The notes: generated from the letters alone by a model not told the origin. 64,000 nt of DNA from CAVRQM01 sp963822705 (GCA_963822705.1 CAWGIX010000010.1:434001-498000); one strand, 5' to 3'. Counted from the stretch's first letter, positions 29,359 through 39,424 are shown. Numbers and translations: made by a program.

Positions 29359-31065
29359 TCAAGAATCCATGGCTTCCTGAGCCAGTTCCGGCATGCGCGC
29401 CCGCAGCGCACTGCCAAGCTCCTTCCGCCGTGCCCAGAGCGATCTGTACCACTCGGCACGCTTGGCCACTTGGTAGGCGAGCATGCGATGCTGGGCGACG
29501 TGGCCGCGGGCGGCCTCGGCCATCGCCCGCGTCGCTTCGGGGTTGGCGAGCATGCGTGCCAGCCGGCCCTGCAGCTCCGACTCGTCGCGAAACAGCAAGC
29601 CCGTGCGGCCATCCTCGATGCTCTCCCCGTAGACGATGGGGCTGGCCAGCGAGGCCACGCGATGAGCAGACGCTTCAAGGAATTTCAAATCCGATTTGCA
29701 CCTGTTGAAAGGCGAGTCGGCCAGCGGCATGAAGCAGATCTCGCTGGTGGACAACAGGTTCACGTAGGACGCGTAGTCGGTCAGCGGCGTAAAATCCTTG
29801 TGCGGCGTCTGTAGCGCCTCGAACAGGCCCCGATCGGCGACAATTCGGAAGTGCAGGCGGCTGCCCGCCAGGGCCGCGACATTGTTGAGGGCCGCAACGA
29901 AGGGTGGCCAGTCCTGTTCCCGATTGAGGCCGCCAAAAAACAGGGTCGTACGATCCGCTGTCTGGAAATTCACCGGATCCGGCAGCCTGAAAACTCCGTT
30001 GGGGAACACCGCGATTTCCGGATTTTGGCGCCTGAAAAGTTCCGCCAGGGCCGGGGTGGTTGTCTGCACGGCGTGTACGCCCCGGAAGTTATAGACGTCG
30101 CTTCGCTGCAGGACCGGTATGTAATCCGGATGGTCGTCGAACTCGCAGACGAGCACACAATCCTGCGCGAGCAACCGGCGAAGAAATCCCAATCCGACGT
30201 CGCCCACCAGGGCGGGGCGGTGCAGCACGAAGATGCACGGCATCCCGGCCGGAATCGCGGGCATCTCGGTCATGCCCACCACTTGCGTGGTCAGGCCTGG
30301 GTCGGAATAGAGTGCGCGCATCGGCTGCACGACCCGAACCTCGGACACGCCGCCGACCGGATCCAGTTGGGTGGAGATGATGGCAACGACCGGTTGAGGT
30401 CGACGGCGCGCCCGCCAGACATATTGCAGCGGCTTGGCCCGCTCCAGGTAGCGCGCGGGGTCGATCCCAAGCCGCTGGAGGCCGGGCTGAATGGCCCGCG
30501 CAAACGCCTCGGCTGCTTCAGGGTCGAACGTGCGAGCGGCCACGTCGACCGGCTGCAGGCCGGCTTCGACGAGCGCACGACGGGTCAAATCCGGCGTGAA
30601 CCAGCGCAGGTGGGTTCGGTCGAACAGCCCCCTTTCCTCGTAGCTCCAGGTGCCGCGCAAGAGACGCTCGGCGAAACTCCAATGCTCGACATTCGGCATG
30701 CAGACGAGCACGACCCCATCCGGAGTCAGCGACTGAACCTGCCTGCGCAACAGCGCCCAAGGATCGGCGAGATGTTCCAGGATGTCGCCATAGATGATGC
30801 AATCGAACCCGCCCTGCGGCAGTTTGCCGCGAAACGGCAACGGATCCCGTTCGATATCGCCTTCGAGCACATGGTGCATGCGGCGTCGCGCGACAGCCGC
30901 GGCGCGCGGGTCACGCTCGATGCCGACCATGACAGCGGCGGGATTGCGCCGGCGATACTCCAGCCCCAGCGCGCCGGTGCCGCAGCCGACGTCCAGCACG
31001 GCCTTGGCCGCCAGCGGGATCCTATCCAAAAGATCGGGATTGAGGGCGTCCGGATAGGATGTCAC
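29359..31065 (-). CDS. SAM methyltransferase-glycosyltransferase fusion
   Basis: 568 residues. The first ~205 are a class I methyltransferase: SAM motif VLDVGCGTGALGLEYR, IIYGDILEHL and LVCMPNVEHW. The rest (~225-560) resembles a GT4-type glycosyltransferase: VAIISTQLDPVGGVSEVR, a central CVLVCEFDDHPDYI, VFPNGVF, LFFGGLNREQDWPPF and a C-terminal DGRTGLLF. It probably modifies surface polysaccharide or protein glycans. GTG 31065 is the start, 7 bases after the ugd stop, so both genes are in one operon. The acceptor and sugar are not deducible, although UDP-glucuronate from Ugd is an obvious donor candidate. Confidence 0.83.
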   Translation of the reverse strand: MTSYPDALNPDLLDRIPLAAKAVLDVGCGTGALGLEYRRRNPAAVMVGIERDPRAAAVARRRMHHVLEGDIERDPLPFRGKLPQGGFDCIIYGDILEHLADPWALLRRQVQSLTPDGVVLVCMPNVEHWSFAERLLRGTWSYEERGLFDRTHLRWFTPDLTRRALVEAGLQPVDVAARTFDPEAAEAFARAIQPGLQRLGIDPARYLERAKPLQYVWRARRRPQPVVAIISTQLDPVGGVSEVRVVQPMRALYSDPGLTTQVVGMTEMPAIPAGMPCIFVLHRPALVGDVGLGFLRRLLAQDCVLVCEFDDHPDYIPVLQRSDVYNFRGVHAVQTTTPALAELFRRQNPEIAVFPNGVFRLPDPVNFQTADRTTLFFGGLNREQDWPPFVAALNNVAALAGSRLHFRIVADRGLFEALQTPHKDFTPLTDYASYVNLLSTSEICFMPLADSPFNRCKSDLKFLEASAHRVASLASPIVYGESIEDGRTGLLFRDESELQGRLARMLANPEATRAMAEAARGHVAQHRMLAYQVAKRAEWYRSLWARRKELGSALRARMPELAQEAMDS

Positions 31066-31072
31066 GCTGCCG

Positions 31073-32401
31073 CTACGTTCCCGATGGGTGGGCCGCGCCG
31101 CGCCCTACGCCATGGTAGGAGAGGCCGGCGGCCTGCATGGCCGCCGGATCGTAGATGTTGCGCAGGTCGATCATCACCGAGCCCCGCATCGCCCGCCGCA
31201 GACGTGCCGGCGACAGGGCGCGAAATTCATTCCATTCGGTCGTCACCACGACCGCATCAGCCCCGGTCGCCGCGTCCAAGGCATCGCGGCAATATGCCAC
31301 CTGCGGCGGCAGCAGCGGGCGCGCTTGCGCCATTCCCTGCGGGTCGAACGCCCGGACGCTCGCCCCGCCCTCGATCAGCTGTCGGATGATCACCAGCGAG
31401 GGCGCGTCGCGCATGTCGTCGGTTTCGGGTTTGAAGGTGAGGCCCAGCAGTGCGACCGTTTTGCCGCGGACGTCGCCACCGCAGGCGGCGACCACCCGCG
31501 ACGCCATGCTGGCCTTGCGTCCCTCGTTCACATCGACCACCGTTTCGACCAGCCGGCTCGGTGCCCCGGCCTCCTGCGCGATGCGCATCAGGGCGAGGGT
31601 GTCCTTGGGGAAGCACGATCCGCCAAAACCCGGGCCGGCGTGGAGGAATTTCCGTCCGATCCTGCCGTCCAGGCCGATGCCTCGCGCCACGTCATGTACA
31701 TCGGCGTCGACCCGTTCGCACAGGTCAGCCATTTCGTTGATAAACGTGATTTTCATGGCGAGAAAGGCATTGGCGGCATATTTGATCAGCTCGGCTGTTT
31801 CCTGGCCGGTGAACACGATCGGGGTCTCGATCAGATACAGCGGCCGGTAAAGCTGCCGCAGAACCTGGCGGGCGCGTTCGGACATCGTGCCGATGACGAT
31901 GCGGTCGGGGCGCATGAAGTCGGCCACCGCACTGCCCTCGCGCAGAAACTCGGGATTGGACGCAACGTCGAAATCCAGGTCGGGACGTGCTTGCCTGATG
32001 ATATCTGCGATACGCCGGCTGGTGCCGACCGGCACGGTGCTCTTGGTCACCACGACCGTGTAACCGGTGAGCGCGCGCGAGACCTGCTCGGCTGCGGCAT
32101 ACACGTAAGTGAGATCGGCGTGACCGTCGCCGCGTCGTGCCGGCGTACCGACCGCGATGAACACTGCGTCCGCGCCTGGCACGACCCTCTGCAGATCGGC
32201 GCCGAACGAGAGCCGGCCCGCCGCGGCATTGTCGTGCACCAGTCGTTCGAGACCCGGCTCATAGATCGGAATTTTTCCCTCGCGCAGCAACTGAAGGCGC
32301 CGCTCGTCACTTTCGACAATCGCCACGTCGACGCCGAATTCAGCAAAGCAGGCACCCGAAACCAAGCCCACGTAGCCGCCGCCGATGATTGCGATCCGCA
32401 C
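31073..32401 (-). CDS. ugd: UDP-glucose 6-dehydrogenase
   Basis: Oxidises UDP-glucose to UDP-glucuronate with two NAD+. The Rossmann motif MRIAIIGGGYVGLVSGACFA, YEPGLERLV, TKSTVPVGTSRRI, SNPEFLREGSAV, ELIKYAANAFLAMKITFINE, the catalytic cysteine in GFGGSCFPKDTLAL, and the C-terminal LGLTFKPETDDMRDAPS are all present. At 442 residues it is full-length. It is the first gene of a two-gene operon with the methyltransferase-glycosyltransferase and diverges from rnd across a 227-base promoter region. Confidence 0.95.
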   Translation of the reverse strand: MRIAIIGGGYVGLVSGACFAEFGVDVAIVESDERRLQLLREGKIPIYEPGLERLVHDNAAAGRLSFGADLQRVVPGADAVFIAVGTPARRGDGHADLTYVYAAAEQVSRALTGYTVVVTKSTVPVGTSRRIADIIRQARPDLDFDVASNPEFLREGSAVADFMRPDRIVIGTMSERARQVLRQLYRPLYLIETPIVFTGQETAELIKYAANAFLAMKITFINEMADLCERVDADVHDVARGIGLDGRIGRKFLHAGPGFGGSCFPKDTLALMRIAQEAGAPSRLVETVVDVNEGRKASMASRVVAACGGDVRGKTVALLGLTFKPETDDMRDAPSLVIIRQLIEGGASVRAFDPQGMAQARPLLPPQVAYCRDALDAATGADAVVVTTEWNEFRALSPARLRRAMRGSVMIDLRNIYDPAAMQAAGLSYHGVGRGAAHPSGT

Positions 32402-32628
32402 CGAGCCGTCCTCACTAAGGGCGGCGATTCAGCACAGAACCGCACCAGGGCCAACCTTGAGGGGCCAAACCTGCGACCAGCCGAGCACCAAACCGGCGCC
32501 GACGCATCGCACCTCGCGTCAGCATGAGGGTCGCGGGTTGCGGATCAGTTGATGACTGTTTGCTGGACCCCGAGGGGCGCCGCCGCGCCGCTTCCGGGCC
32601 GCAGCGGCTCTGTGTAGAACCTCGTTCC
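32402..32628. promoter_or_regulatory. Divergent promoter region of ugd and rnd
   Basis: This 227-base gap lies between two divergent starts, so it should hold promoters for the envelope-sugar pair and for rnd. I see no strong promoter motif or hairpin. The rnd frame is open across part of it, so a longer RNase D cannot be fully excluded. Confidence 0.45.
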
Positions 32629-33816
32629 ATGGCTCGACCGACCCGGGAGGCTTTCCCGAATCCCGCCCTCGTCACCGACACCGCCGCCCTCGCTGCCCTG
32701 TGTTCGCGGCTGGCCCATCAGAAATTCGTCACGGTAGACACCGAATTCATACGCGAGCGCACGTATTGGCCGGAACTCTGCGTGGTGCAGCTGGCGGGAG
32801 AGGACGAGGTCGCGGTGGTCGACGCCATGGCGCCGGGTATCGACCTGGCCCCGCTGGGTCGCCTGCTCGCCGGTCCCTCGGTGACCAAGGTGTTCCACGC
32901 TGCCCGACAGGACATCGAGATTTTCGTGCTGCGCTTCGGCGACACGCCAAGGCCGCTGTTCGACACCCAGGTCGCCGCCATGGTGGCCGGGTTCGGCGAC
33001 CAGGCCGGCTATGACTCATTGGTCTCGGCACTCGCCGGCGGCCAGATCGACAAAGCGCACCGCTTTTCCGACTGGAGCCGACGGCCGCTGTCGCCGGCCC
33101 AGATCGCCTACGCGGCGGCGGACGTGACCTGGCTGCGCCTCGTCTACCAGCGCCTCTGCGAGCGGCTGGAGCGCGACGGGCGGCTCGCCTGGGTGGCGGA
33201 GGAAATGGCCGAACTGGCCGATCCCGCCACTTATCGTCCCGATCCCGAGCGCATGTGGGAGCGGCTGCGCCCGCGCACCGGCAACCGGAGAATGCTGGGC
33301 GTGTTGAGGGCAGTCGCTGCCTGGCGCGAGCGCGAGGCGCAAAATGCCAACGTGCCGCGCGGGCGCATGCTGAAGGACGAAGCGCTGCTGGAAATCTCTG
33401 CCACTGCCCCCACCGATCCCGAGGCACTGGGCCGGATACGGGGCATTACGCGCGGCTTTGCCGAGGGCCGCACCGGCGCCTCGCTGCTGTCGGCGATCGC
33501 CGTCGCAAAAGCGCTGCCCGACGAAGCGCTGCCCGCGGTCCCGAATGGCCGCGACGGGCCACGCCCGTCGCCGGCGCTGGTAGCTCTTTTGAAAGTGCTG
33601 CTGGCGGCTAATTGCGAGCAGCATCATGTGGCGCCCCGCCTGGTGGCATCGTCCGAAGATATCGACCGCATCGCCGCCGATGACGCTCCCGACATTGCCG
33701 CGGCCCATGGATGGCGCCACGAGGTATTTGGCCGCGATGCGATAGCGCTGAAGGCGGGACGCATCGCGCTGGGGGTGGACGGACGACGGGTGAAACTACT
33801 GCCGACCGGGAGCTGA
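32629..33816 (+). CDS. rnd: Ribonuclease D
   Basis: A 395-residue 3'-5' exoribonuclease of the DEDD superfamily acting in tRNA and stable RNA maturation. Exo I (FVTVDTEFIRERTYWPELC), Exo II (VFHAARQDIEIF), Exo III (YAAADVTWL) and an HRDC domain (VLRAVAAWREREAQNANVPR, about residues 215-290) are seen. I used ATG 32629, just before the conserved start of the nuclease domain; the frame is open for 35 more codons upstream without a recognisable domain. Its TGA overlaps the next ATG. Confidence 0.92.
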   Translation: MARPTREAFPNPALVTDTAALAALCSRLAHQKFVTVDTEFIRERTYWPELCVVQLAGEDEVAVVDAMAPGIDLAPLGRLLAGPSVTKVFHAARQDIEIFVLRFGDTPRPLFDTQVAAMVAGFGDQAGYDSLVSALAGGQIDKAHRFSDWSRRPLSPAQIAYAAADVTWLRLVYQRLCERLERDGRLAWVAEEMAELADPATYRPDPERMWERLRPRTGNRRMLGVLRAVAAWREREAQNANVPRGRMLKDEALLEISATAPTDPEALGRIRGITRGFAEGRTGASLLSAIAVAKALPDEALPAVPNGRDGPRPSPALVALLKVLLAANCEQHHVAPRLVASSEDIDRIAADDAPDIAAAHGWRHEVFGRDAIALKAGRIALGVDGRRVKLLPTGS

Positions 33817-34568
33817 TGCGCTCCCTGCTGGCGGCAGCTTTGCTGACGCTGATCGCGGCCACCGGCGCCCAGGCGCGGCGCGTGTTCCCGCAGGACGGAT
33901 CGCCCGTGCAACGCTGCGTAATGGCTGCTGCGATCGCGGGGGCACTGGAGGGCGTTCCGGACGGGCTGATGGGCAAGATCGCCTTGGCGGAGACTGGCCG
34001 CCCGGATGTGGACAGGGTGTATCGACCGTGGCCCTGGAGCATCGACGCGGACGGCACGGATTATGCCTTTCCGACCATCCAGGCGGCCGTGGCCTGGGCG
34101 GTGACAGCGCCCCGGCGCGGCGTTCATTTCCTCGACGCCGGCTGCCTGCAGGTGAATCTGCAGTACCACCCGCAGGCTTTCGCCACCTTGGCCGAGGCGT
34201 TCGATCCTTTTGACAACGCCCTTTATGCCGCCCGTTTCCTGCGCAGCCTGCACGACGGGGATGCCGGAGGCGACTGGTCCACGGCGGTGGGTCTATATCA
34301 TTCCTATACTCCCGACCTGGCCGCCGGATATCGCGCGCGGGTAGCCGAGCTGGGTGCCAACATCATTGCCGGAACCACGCCGGGGCCGCTGGCGCACCAG
34401 ATGCGGCTGCTGGGCTTGCTGAGGCTGCCACTGGCCGGCGGAGGCGTGCTTCGGCTCATGCTTGGCCGGCAGCCGACCCTCCCGGGGCATCGCCGCCGCA
34501 GTGCCTGCGAGGTCGCGGCCGCTCTGGCCCCGGAACTCGCCGTACCGCCGAGGGTGCGCGGCTGCTGA
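33816..34568 (+). CDS. Secreted lytic-transglycosylase-like protein
   Basis: A 250-residue protein with a signal peptide (MRSLLAAALLTLIAATGAQA). The following domain resembles Slt-type transglycosylases: LMGKIALAETGR (possible catalytic Glu), PWPWSIDADGTDYAFPT, FLDAGCLQVNLQYHPQAF and the helix DNALYAARFLRSLHD. It would cleave peptidoglycan in the periplasm. The C-terminal ~60 residues are basic and low in structure. The ATG overlaps the rnd stop (ATGA). It could instead be an inactive relative, because the family is recognised mainly from the GCLQVN and PW motifs. Confidence 0.7.
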   Translation: MRSLLAAALLTLIAATGAQARRVFPQDGSPVQRCVMAAAIAGALEGVPDGLMGKIALAETGRPDVDRVYRPWPWSIDADGTDYAFPTIQAAVAWAVTAPRRGVHFLDAGCLQVNLQYHPQAFATLAEAFDPFDNALYAARFLRSLHDGDAGGDWSTAVGLYHSYTPDLAAGYRARVAELGANIIAGTTPGPLAHQMRLLGLLRLPLAGGGVLRLMLGRQPTLPGHRRRSACEVAAALAPELAVPPRVRGC

Positions 34569-34662
34569 TCACTCTGACGCGCCACGTCCGTATGCGGCCC
34601 GGTGGCGCAGCGGGAAGACCCGGGGTATAGGAAGAGGGCCGTGCCCAGCATGACTGCCGCCG

Positions 34663-35286
34663 ATGGACGCTGAGACACTGACCCGCCGCGGCGTGTGCCT
34701 AGTCCTTGCAGCCCCGTCCGGTGCCGGCAAAAGCTCCATTGCCCAAGCCTTGCTCGCGGCCGAGCCGATGCTGGCGCTGTCCGTCAGTGTCACCACCCGC
34801 GCTCCCCGGCCGGGCGAGGTGGAGGGGGTCCACTACTTCTTCCGCTCCCCCGAGGAATTCTCCCGCATGGCGGAGTCGGGGGCCTTGCTGGAGTGGGCCA
34901 CTGTATTCGGCCGCGGCTACGGTTCTCCGCGCGCGCCGGTGGAGGCCGCCTTGGCCGCGGGCCGGGACGTGCTGTTCGATATCGACTGGCAGGGCTTTCG
35001 CCTGTTGCGTGCCGCTCTGCCGGGCGACGTGGTGGGCGTGTTCGTGCTGCCCCCATCCATGGCCGAGCTGGAGACCAGGCTGCGCGCGCGCGGCGGGGAC
35101 GACGAGGCGGAAATCGCCCGGCGCATGGCCGCCGCCCGGGCTGAGATCAGCCACGCGGGCGAATTCGACCACGTCGTGGTAAATCGCGATTTCGCGCAGG
35201 CAACGGCGGACGTCCGCGCCGTGCTGACCGCGGCCCGGACGGCGCGGTCGCGCCTGCCGCTAGCCGATCTGGTGCGGTGTTTGTAA
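34663..35286 (+). CDS. gmk: Guanylate kinase
   Basis: Phosphorylates GMP to GDP. The P-loop is APSGAGKSS (~residues 17-25). The GMP-binding region SVSVTTRAPRPGEVEGVHYFF and EWATVFGRGYGSPRAPVE, the Walker B-like VLFDIDWQG, and the lid RARGGDDEAEIARRM follow. Its 207 residues match the family. ATG 34663 lies 95 bases after the transglycosylase gene. It converges with the TPR-glycosyltransferase gene, with 2 bases between the stops. Confidence 0.95.
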   Translation: MDAETLTRRGVCLVLAAPSGAGKSSIAQALLAAEPMLALSVSVTTRAPRPGEVEGVHYFFRSPEEFSRMAESGALLEWATVFGRGYGSPRAPVEAALAAGRDVLFDIDWQGFRLLRAALPGDVVGVFVLPPSMAELETRLRARGGDDEAEIARRMAAARAEISHAGEFDHVVVNRDFAQATADVRAVLTAARTARSRLPLADLVRCL

Positions 35287-35288
35287 GC

Positions 35289-36750
35289 TCACGCCGGGGT
35301 AGGCGCGGGCTGACCAGCCGAACCGATCGGTGCCAGGCGGGCAAAATCCTCCATGATGTGCTCCACCGCGTTGCCCCACTCCTTTGCCCGCGGCTGGCGA
35401 TACAGGCGCAGCGACGGGTACCAGGGCGTATCCATCCGCCCGATCATCCAGCGCCAGTCCGGCGCAAACGGCAGCAGCACCCAGGCCGGCTTGCCCAAAG
35501 CGCCCGCCACGTGCCCCACGGAGGTATCGACGCACACCACCAGATCGAGGTTTTCAACTAGCGCCGCGGTGTCGTCGAACGTCTGTAGCAGCGGGTCGGC
35601 GTCCAGCGGCGGGACTTTTCCGGGCCACTCGGCAAGCTGGTTCTTGGCCGGGCCTTTTTGCAGGGACACGAAAACGTGGCCCGGGACCGAGGCCAGCGGG
35701 AAGAGGGTGGAGAGTGGGACGGTGCGATTGCGATCATTGTTATGGGTAGGGCGCCCGGCCCAGGCGATGCCGACCCGGCGATGCCCGGCTGGCGTGTGCG
35801 GGTCGAGCCAAGCCCGCATTGCCTGGACGCGGGCCGGATCGGGCCGGACATACGGGATCTCGGCAGGTATGTTGCCGGCATTCGTACCGGCCAGGCGGGG
35901 CAGGCCGGAAAACGGACAGAACGCCGCGTAGTCCGGAATGTCGTCCCAGCGTCCGTGATACGACGGCCCCGGGAACAGCCGGGCCAGCAGCGGAAGCATT
36001 TCGGCGGAGCACGCCACCACCGTCCGTTTGGCCCGCGCCAGGGCCCAGGGGAGATAGCGGGAAAACATCAGCACGTCGCCAAAACCCTGGTCCGCGACCA
36101 GCAACAAAATCTTCCCTGCTTCCAGCTCCTTGCCGTCCCATTGCGGGCGTGCGCCGCGGGCCACGAAGGGTGCTGGCATCAGCGGCTGCGCGCCGGCGAT
36201 GCGATAGCGCCATTCGGTACTCTTGCCACCCTTCTTGGAAGTCGCCGGTCAGCAGAAGGGTCTGGCCCAGACGCATATGCGCTTCCGGCATGTCGGGACG
36301 CAGCGCGATGGCACGGCGAGCGGCCCGGATGCAGGCATCCGTATCCAGCCGCTCGTAGTGCAGCATGGCCTCGTTGAAATGGCACACGGCGTCGGTAGGA
36401 GACAGCGCCGCCGCCCGGCGGATCGCGGCCAATCCCTCGTCGGTGCGGCCGAGCAGGCGGTAGACTTCCGCCAGATTGCAGAGCTGCCGCGGCGCATTGG
36501 CGCCCGCGGCGAGCGCCTGCTCCATGAGGGTGGCGGCCTGCTCGGGCCTGTTGCGCTTGAAGGCGATGAAGCCGGAGAGGTGCAGCAACTCCGGGTGTCT
36601 CGGATGCGCGGCCAAAAGGTGGCCGAGCAGCCGGTCGGCAGCGTCGAACCGGCTCGCCTCGACGTATTCGCGGATGATGGCCAGAATTTCGGCCACCGGC
36701 ACCGGGGCGGTGGCGGCAGGCGGCGCGGCGGTTTGGAGGGCGGCGCTCAT
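35289..36750 (-). CDS. TPR protein with glycosyltransferase-9-like domain (one frameshift)
   Basis: Residues ~20-180 form four or five tetratricopeptide repeats (for example PRQLCNLAEVYRLLGRTDEG and PEAHMRLGQTLLLTGDFQEG). The C-terminal ~290 residues resemble the heptosyltransferase/GT9-like domain often joined to TPRs: KILLLVADQGFGDVLMFSRY, HRRVGIAWAGRPTHNNDRNR, LVVCVDTSVGHVAGALGKP and WVLLPFAPDWRW. An extra base near 36216 shifts the frame; corrected, it gives 486 residues. Such proteins may glycosylate proteins or act in polysaccharide export. Substrate and acceptor are unknown. Confidence 0.82.
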
Positions 36751-36805
36751 GAGGCGCCCATATCATGGCAGCGCGATGGTAAACCAGCGGTTCAGCCGAA
36801 TCCTA

Positions 36806-37999
36806 TCAGGACCCCACCACCGGCACCTTCACTTTCCGCAGTGCCGCCATCGCCTCTTGCGGCAACCTCAGGTGCGCCTGCACAAGTTCCGGCGGCGTCA
36901 GTGCCAGCCACTGATCTCCGGAAATGTCCGTGTATCGATCCGACCGGAACAGTTCCAGGTACTGCACGGTCTCGCCCCCGGTGTTCTCGATCCAGTGCGC
37001 GTTGCTCTTTTCGACATAGCCCACGTCGCCGGCGCGAAAATCGAAGGTCCGCGCCTTCCCGCCCGAAGCGAACACGCCCATGCGGGCCTGGCCAGCCAGC
37101 CAATACTGCCACTCGTCGGCGAAGGGATGCCAATGCATCTCGCGCATCCCGCCCGGCAGGATTTCCACCAACGCCGCGGCGATCTCATCGGAGATGGGAA
37201 AATTCGCGCTGTCGGTGATCCGCACCGAGCCAAATTTTGTTACCTCGGGCACTTGCGCGCTCATCGCGTGCTTGAAGCTCGTCGGCACGCCGCCCTGCGG
37301 CGAGGCGGGCCGGTCCGCAGCCAGCGGTCCGGGCACGGCGCTCTGGAAGATGTACAGCTCCTTGCCAGGAATTTGATCGAAGGAACTCTCGGGAACGCCA
37401 AAATTCTTCGCCAGGACCGAACGCGGCACATGGGCGAACCAGTCGGACAGCAAGAAAGTGTCGTTCTCGGAAAACACACCGTCGGGAAAGGCCAACAGGA
37501 ACTCGCACCCGTCCGGCTCAAGCCCCTGAATGGAATGCGGCACGCCGCCGGGGAAATACCAGAGATCGCCGGCCTCTACATCGTCCACGAAGTTGCGCCC
37601 GTCCTGGTCCACGGCGGTAATGCGCGCGGCACCATAAATCATGTACGACCATTCGGCTTGCTTGTGCCAATGCAGCTCGCGTACGCCGCCCGCGGTGAGC
37701 CGCATGTCGACGCCGGCTATCTCCTTGGCGACCGGCAGTTCCCGCTGCGTCACCTCGCGCGCCCAGCCGCCTTCCTGGACTCGATTGTGCGCGTCGGAGA
37801 ACGAGAAGCGGGCGTTCGCGAGTGTGCCGTGATCGGTTTTTGGCGCCGCCAACAGGTCCGGGTTCTCCGCATCCCGCATCGGATCGCGCGGCCCGGGATC
37901 GCTCGCGCCTTCGTTCCCCCGCCGCGGCTCAGGCGCCGCCGCGACCGTCGCAAGGCCGGCTGCGGCGGTCAGCAGAGTGCGGCGCATTTTGTTGAACAT
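36806..37999 (-). CDS. Oxalate decarboxylase (bicupin, exported)
   Basis: Converts oxalate to formate and CO2 with Mn. There are two cupin domains. The first has metal ligands in RELHWHKQAEWSYMIYG and GGVPHSIQ, the second in REMHWHPFADEWQYWLAG and NAHWIEN. The lid sequence SENDT in the first cupin keeps the glutamate of the SENST lid known from decarboxylases rather than an oxidase-type lid. The N-terminus MFNKMRRTLLTAAAGLATVA looks like a twin-arginine-type signal. ATG 37999 follows GGAG; 397 residues. It lies 110 bases downstream of the GMC dehydrogenase genes, so a periplasmic acid-handling role is likely. Confidence 0.9.
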   Translation of the reverse strand: MFNKMRRTLLTAAAGLATVAAAPEPRRGNEGASDPGPRDPMRDAENPDLLAAPKTDHGTLANARFSFSDAHNRVQEGGWAREVTQRELPVAKEIAGVDMRLTAGGVRELHWHKQAEWSYMIYGAARITAVDQDGRNFVDDVEAGDLWYFPGGVPHSIQGLEPDGCEFLLAFPDGVFSENDTFLLSDWFAHVPRSVLAKNFGVPESSFDQIPGKELYIFQSAVPGPLAADRPASPQGGVPTSFKHAMSAQVPEVTKFGSVRITDSANFPISDEIAAALVEILPGGMREMHWHPFADEWQYWLAGQARMGVFASGGKARTFDFRAGDVGYVEKSNAHWIENTGGETVQYLELFRSDRYTDISGDQWLALTPPELVQAHLRLPQEAMAALRKVKVPVVGS

Positions 38000-38110
38000 G
38001 GTGGCTCCGGTCCATCCAATGTGCATAAGCCTCGGCGGAAGCCGGGGTTGCTTCTGTCGCCGAGACAGACTCCGCTTCGAATTCTGTTGGTGAGGGGTGC
38101 CCTACTCGCC

Positions 38111-39424
38111 TCAGTCCGCGCGCCGCGCGAGCTTGTCTCGAGCGCCGCGAACATCGCCGTTCGTCACCGGCGCTGCGGCATTTCCCCAGGCATTGCGGAT
38201 ATATGTCACCACGTCGGCCACTTGCGCGTCCGTCATCAGCCAGCCGAATGCGGGCATTGCGGGAGCGGTCGGCGCGCTCGCGGTGGAAGCGCTTCGAGCC
38301 CCCTCCAACACGACGCGGATAAGCGAGGCGGGGTCGCTCGATTGCACGACCGGGGCGCCGTTCAGTGTCGGGAACAGGCCGGCAACTCCTTTGCCATCAG
38401 GCGCATGGCAGGCTGAACATTCGTCGGCATAGATCGCAGCACCGGATTTCATGCGGGCGTCTTCGGCGGCGAGAGGTTTCGCGTTGTCGGCAGGCGCAGG
38501 CCCGTCCTTCAGGTAGACGGCGATGGCGCGGAGGTCCGGCTGCTTCATGTGCGCGCTGGAAAGCTCGATTTCCTCCGCCATCGGGCCGGAGGCAGCGGCG
38601 ATGCGATTATGGCCGCTCTGCAGATAGGCGACAATGTCATCCACGGACCAGCCGCCAAGTCCGTTTCGGGCATCGTTGGTGATCGCGGGGGCGAACCAGC
38701 CTTGGATCGCGTATCCCCGCAGGGTCATGCTGGCCTCGTCGGCGCCAAGCAGGTTTTTGGGGGTATGGCAGGCACCGCAATGGCCGAGGCCTTCGACCAG
38801 ATAGGCCCCGCGGTTCCATTCCGCCGACTTGTTCGCGTCCGGCCGAAAGGCGCCCGCAGTGAAGAACAGGGCGTTCCAGCCGATCATCGAGGCGCGGATA
38901 TCGAACGGGAACGGTAGCTGGTTGGATACCACCTCGTGGTGCGCCGCGGGGACGGTCTGCAGGTAGGCGCGCATCGCCAACGCATCGTCGTGGGTAATGT
39001 GCGTGAAGTACACGTAGGGCATGGCGGGATACAGATGCTTGCCTCCCTTGCCTTTGCCGGCGACGAGCGCGTTCACGAAATCGGCGTCGGACCAGGCGCC
39101 GATGCCAGTCTCTCGGTCGGGCGTGATGTTGGGCGCCAGGATGGTCCCGAACGGTGTTTCGATGGGACGCCCCCCGGCAAACCTCCGGCTGGTGCCTGGC
39201 TCCTGGTGGCATGCGGCGCAATCGCCGAGAACGGTGAGGTACGCACCCCGCTCGATGGTTTCGAAGTTCTGAGGGTCTTGGGTGGTGGACTGGTCTGAGG
39301 GTGTGTGCTGGCGACACGCGGTGACGATGAGGGCAAGAGTCGCGCCGGCGATCAGCCGCGCAAGCGTTCGAGGGGCGGCCTTTCCCGCCTGCGGAGCGAA
39401 GCCCGGCTTCGGCGGCCTAGGCAT
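38111..39424 (-). CDS. Tri-heme cytochrome c subunit of a GMC dehydrogenase
   Basis: A 437-residue membrane-anchored cytochrome c. The signal ends in a lipobox-like LIVTACRQ, and three CxxCH heme sites follow: CAACH (~residue 69), CGACH (~217) and CSACH (~342), in the spacing of gluconate/alcohol/aldose dehydrogenase cytochrome subunits. It should pass electrons from the flavoprotein to ubiquinone. Its start overlaps the end of the GMC subunit gene by 8 bases, so the three dehydrogenase genes are one operon. Confidence 0.92.
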   Translation of the reverse strand: MPRPPKPGFAPQAGKAAPRTLARLIAGATLALIVTACRQHTPSDQSTTQDPQNFETIERGAYLTVLGDCAACHQEPGTSRRFAGGRPIETPFGTILAPNITPDRETGIGAWSDADFVNALVAGKGKGGKHLYPAMPYVYFTHITHDDALAMRAYLQTVPAAHHEVVSNQLPFPFDIRASMIGWNALFFTAGAFRPDANKSAEWNRGAYLVEGLGHCGACHTPKNLLGADEASMTLRGYAIQGWFAPAITNDARNGLGGWSVDDIVAYLQSGHNRIAAASGPMAEEIELSSAHMKQPDLRAIAVYLKDGPAPADNAKPLAAEDARMKSGAAIYADECSACHAPDGKGVAGLFPTLNGAPVVQSSDPASLIRVVLEGARSASTASAPTAPAMPAFGWLMTDAQVADVVTYIRNAWGNAAAPVTNGDVRGARDKLARRAD

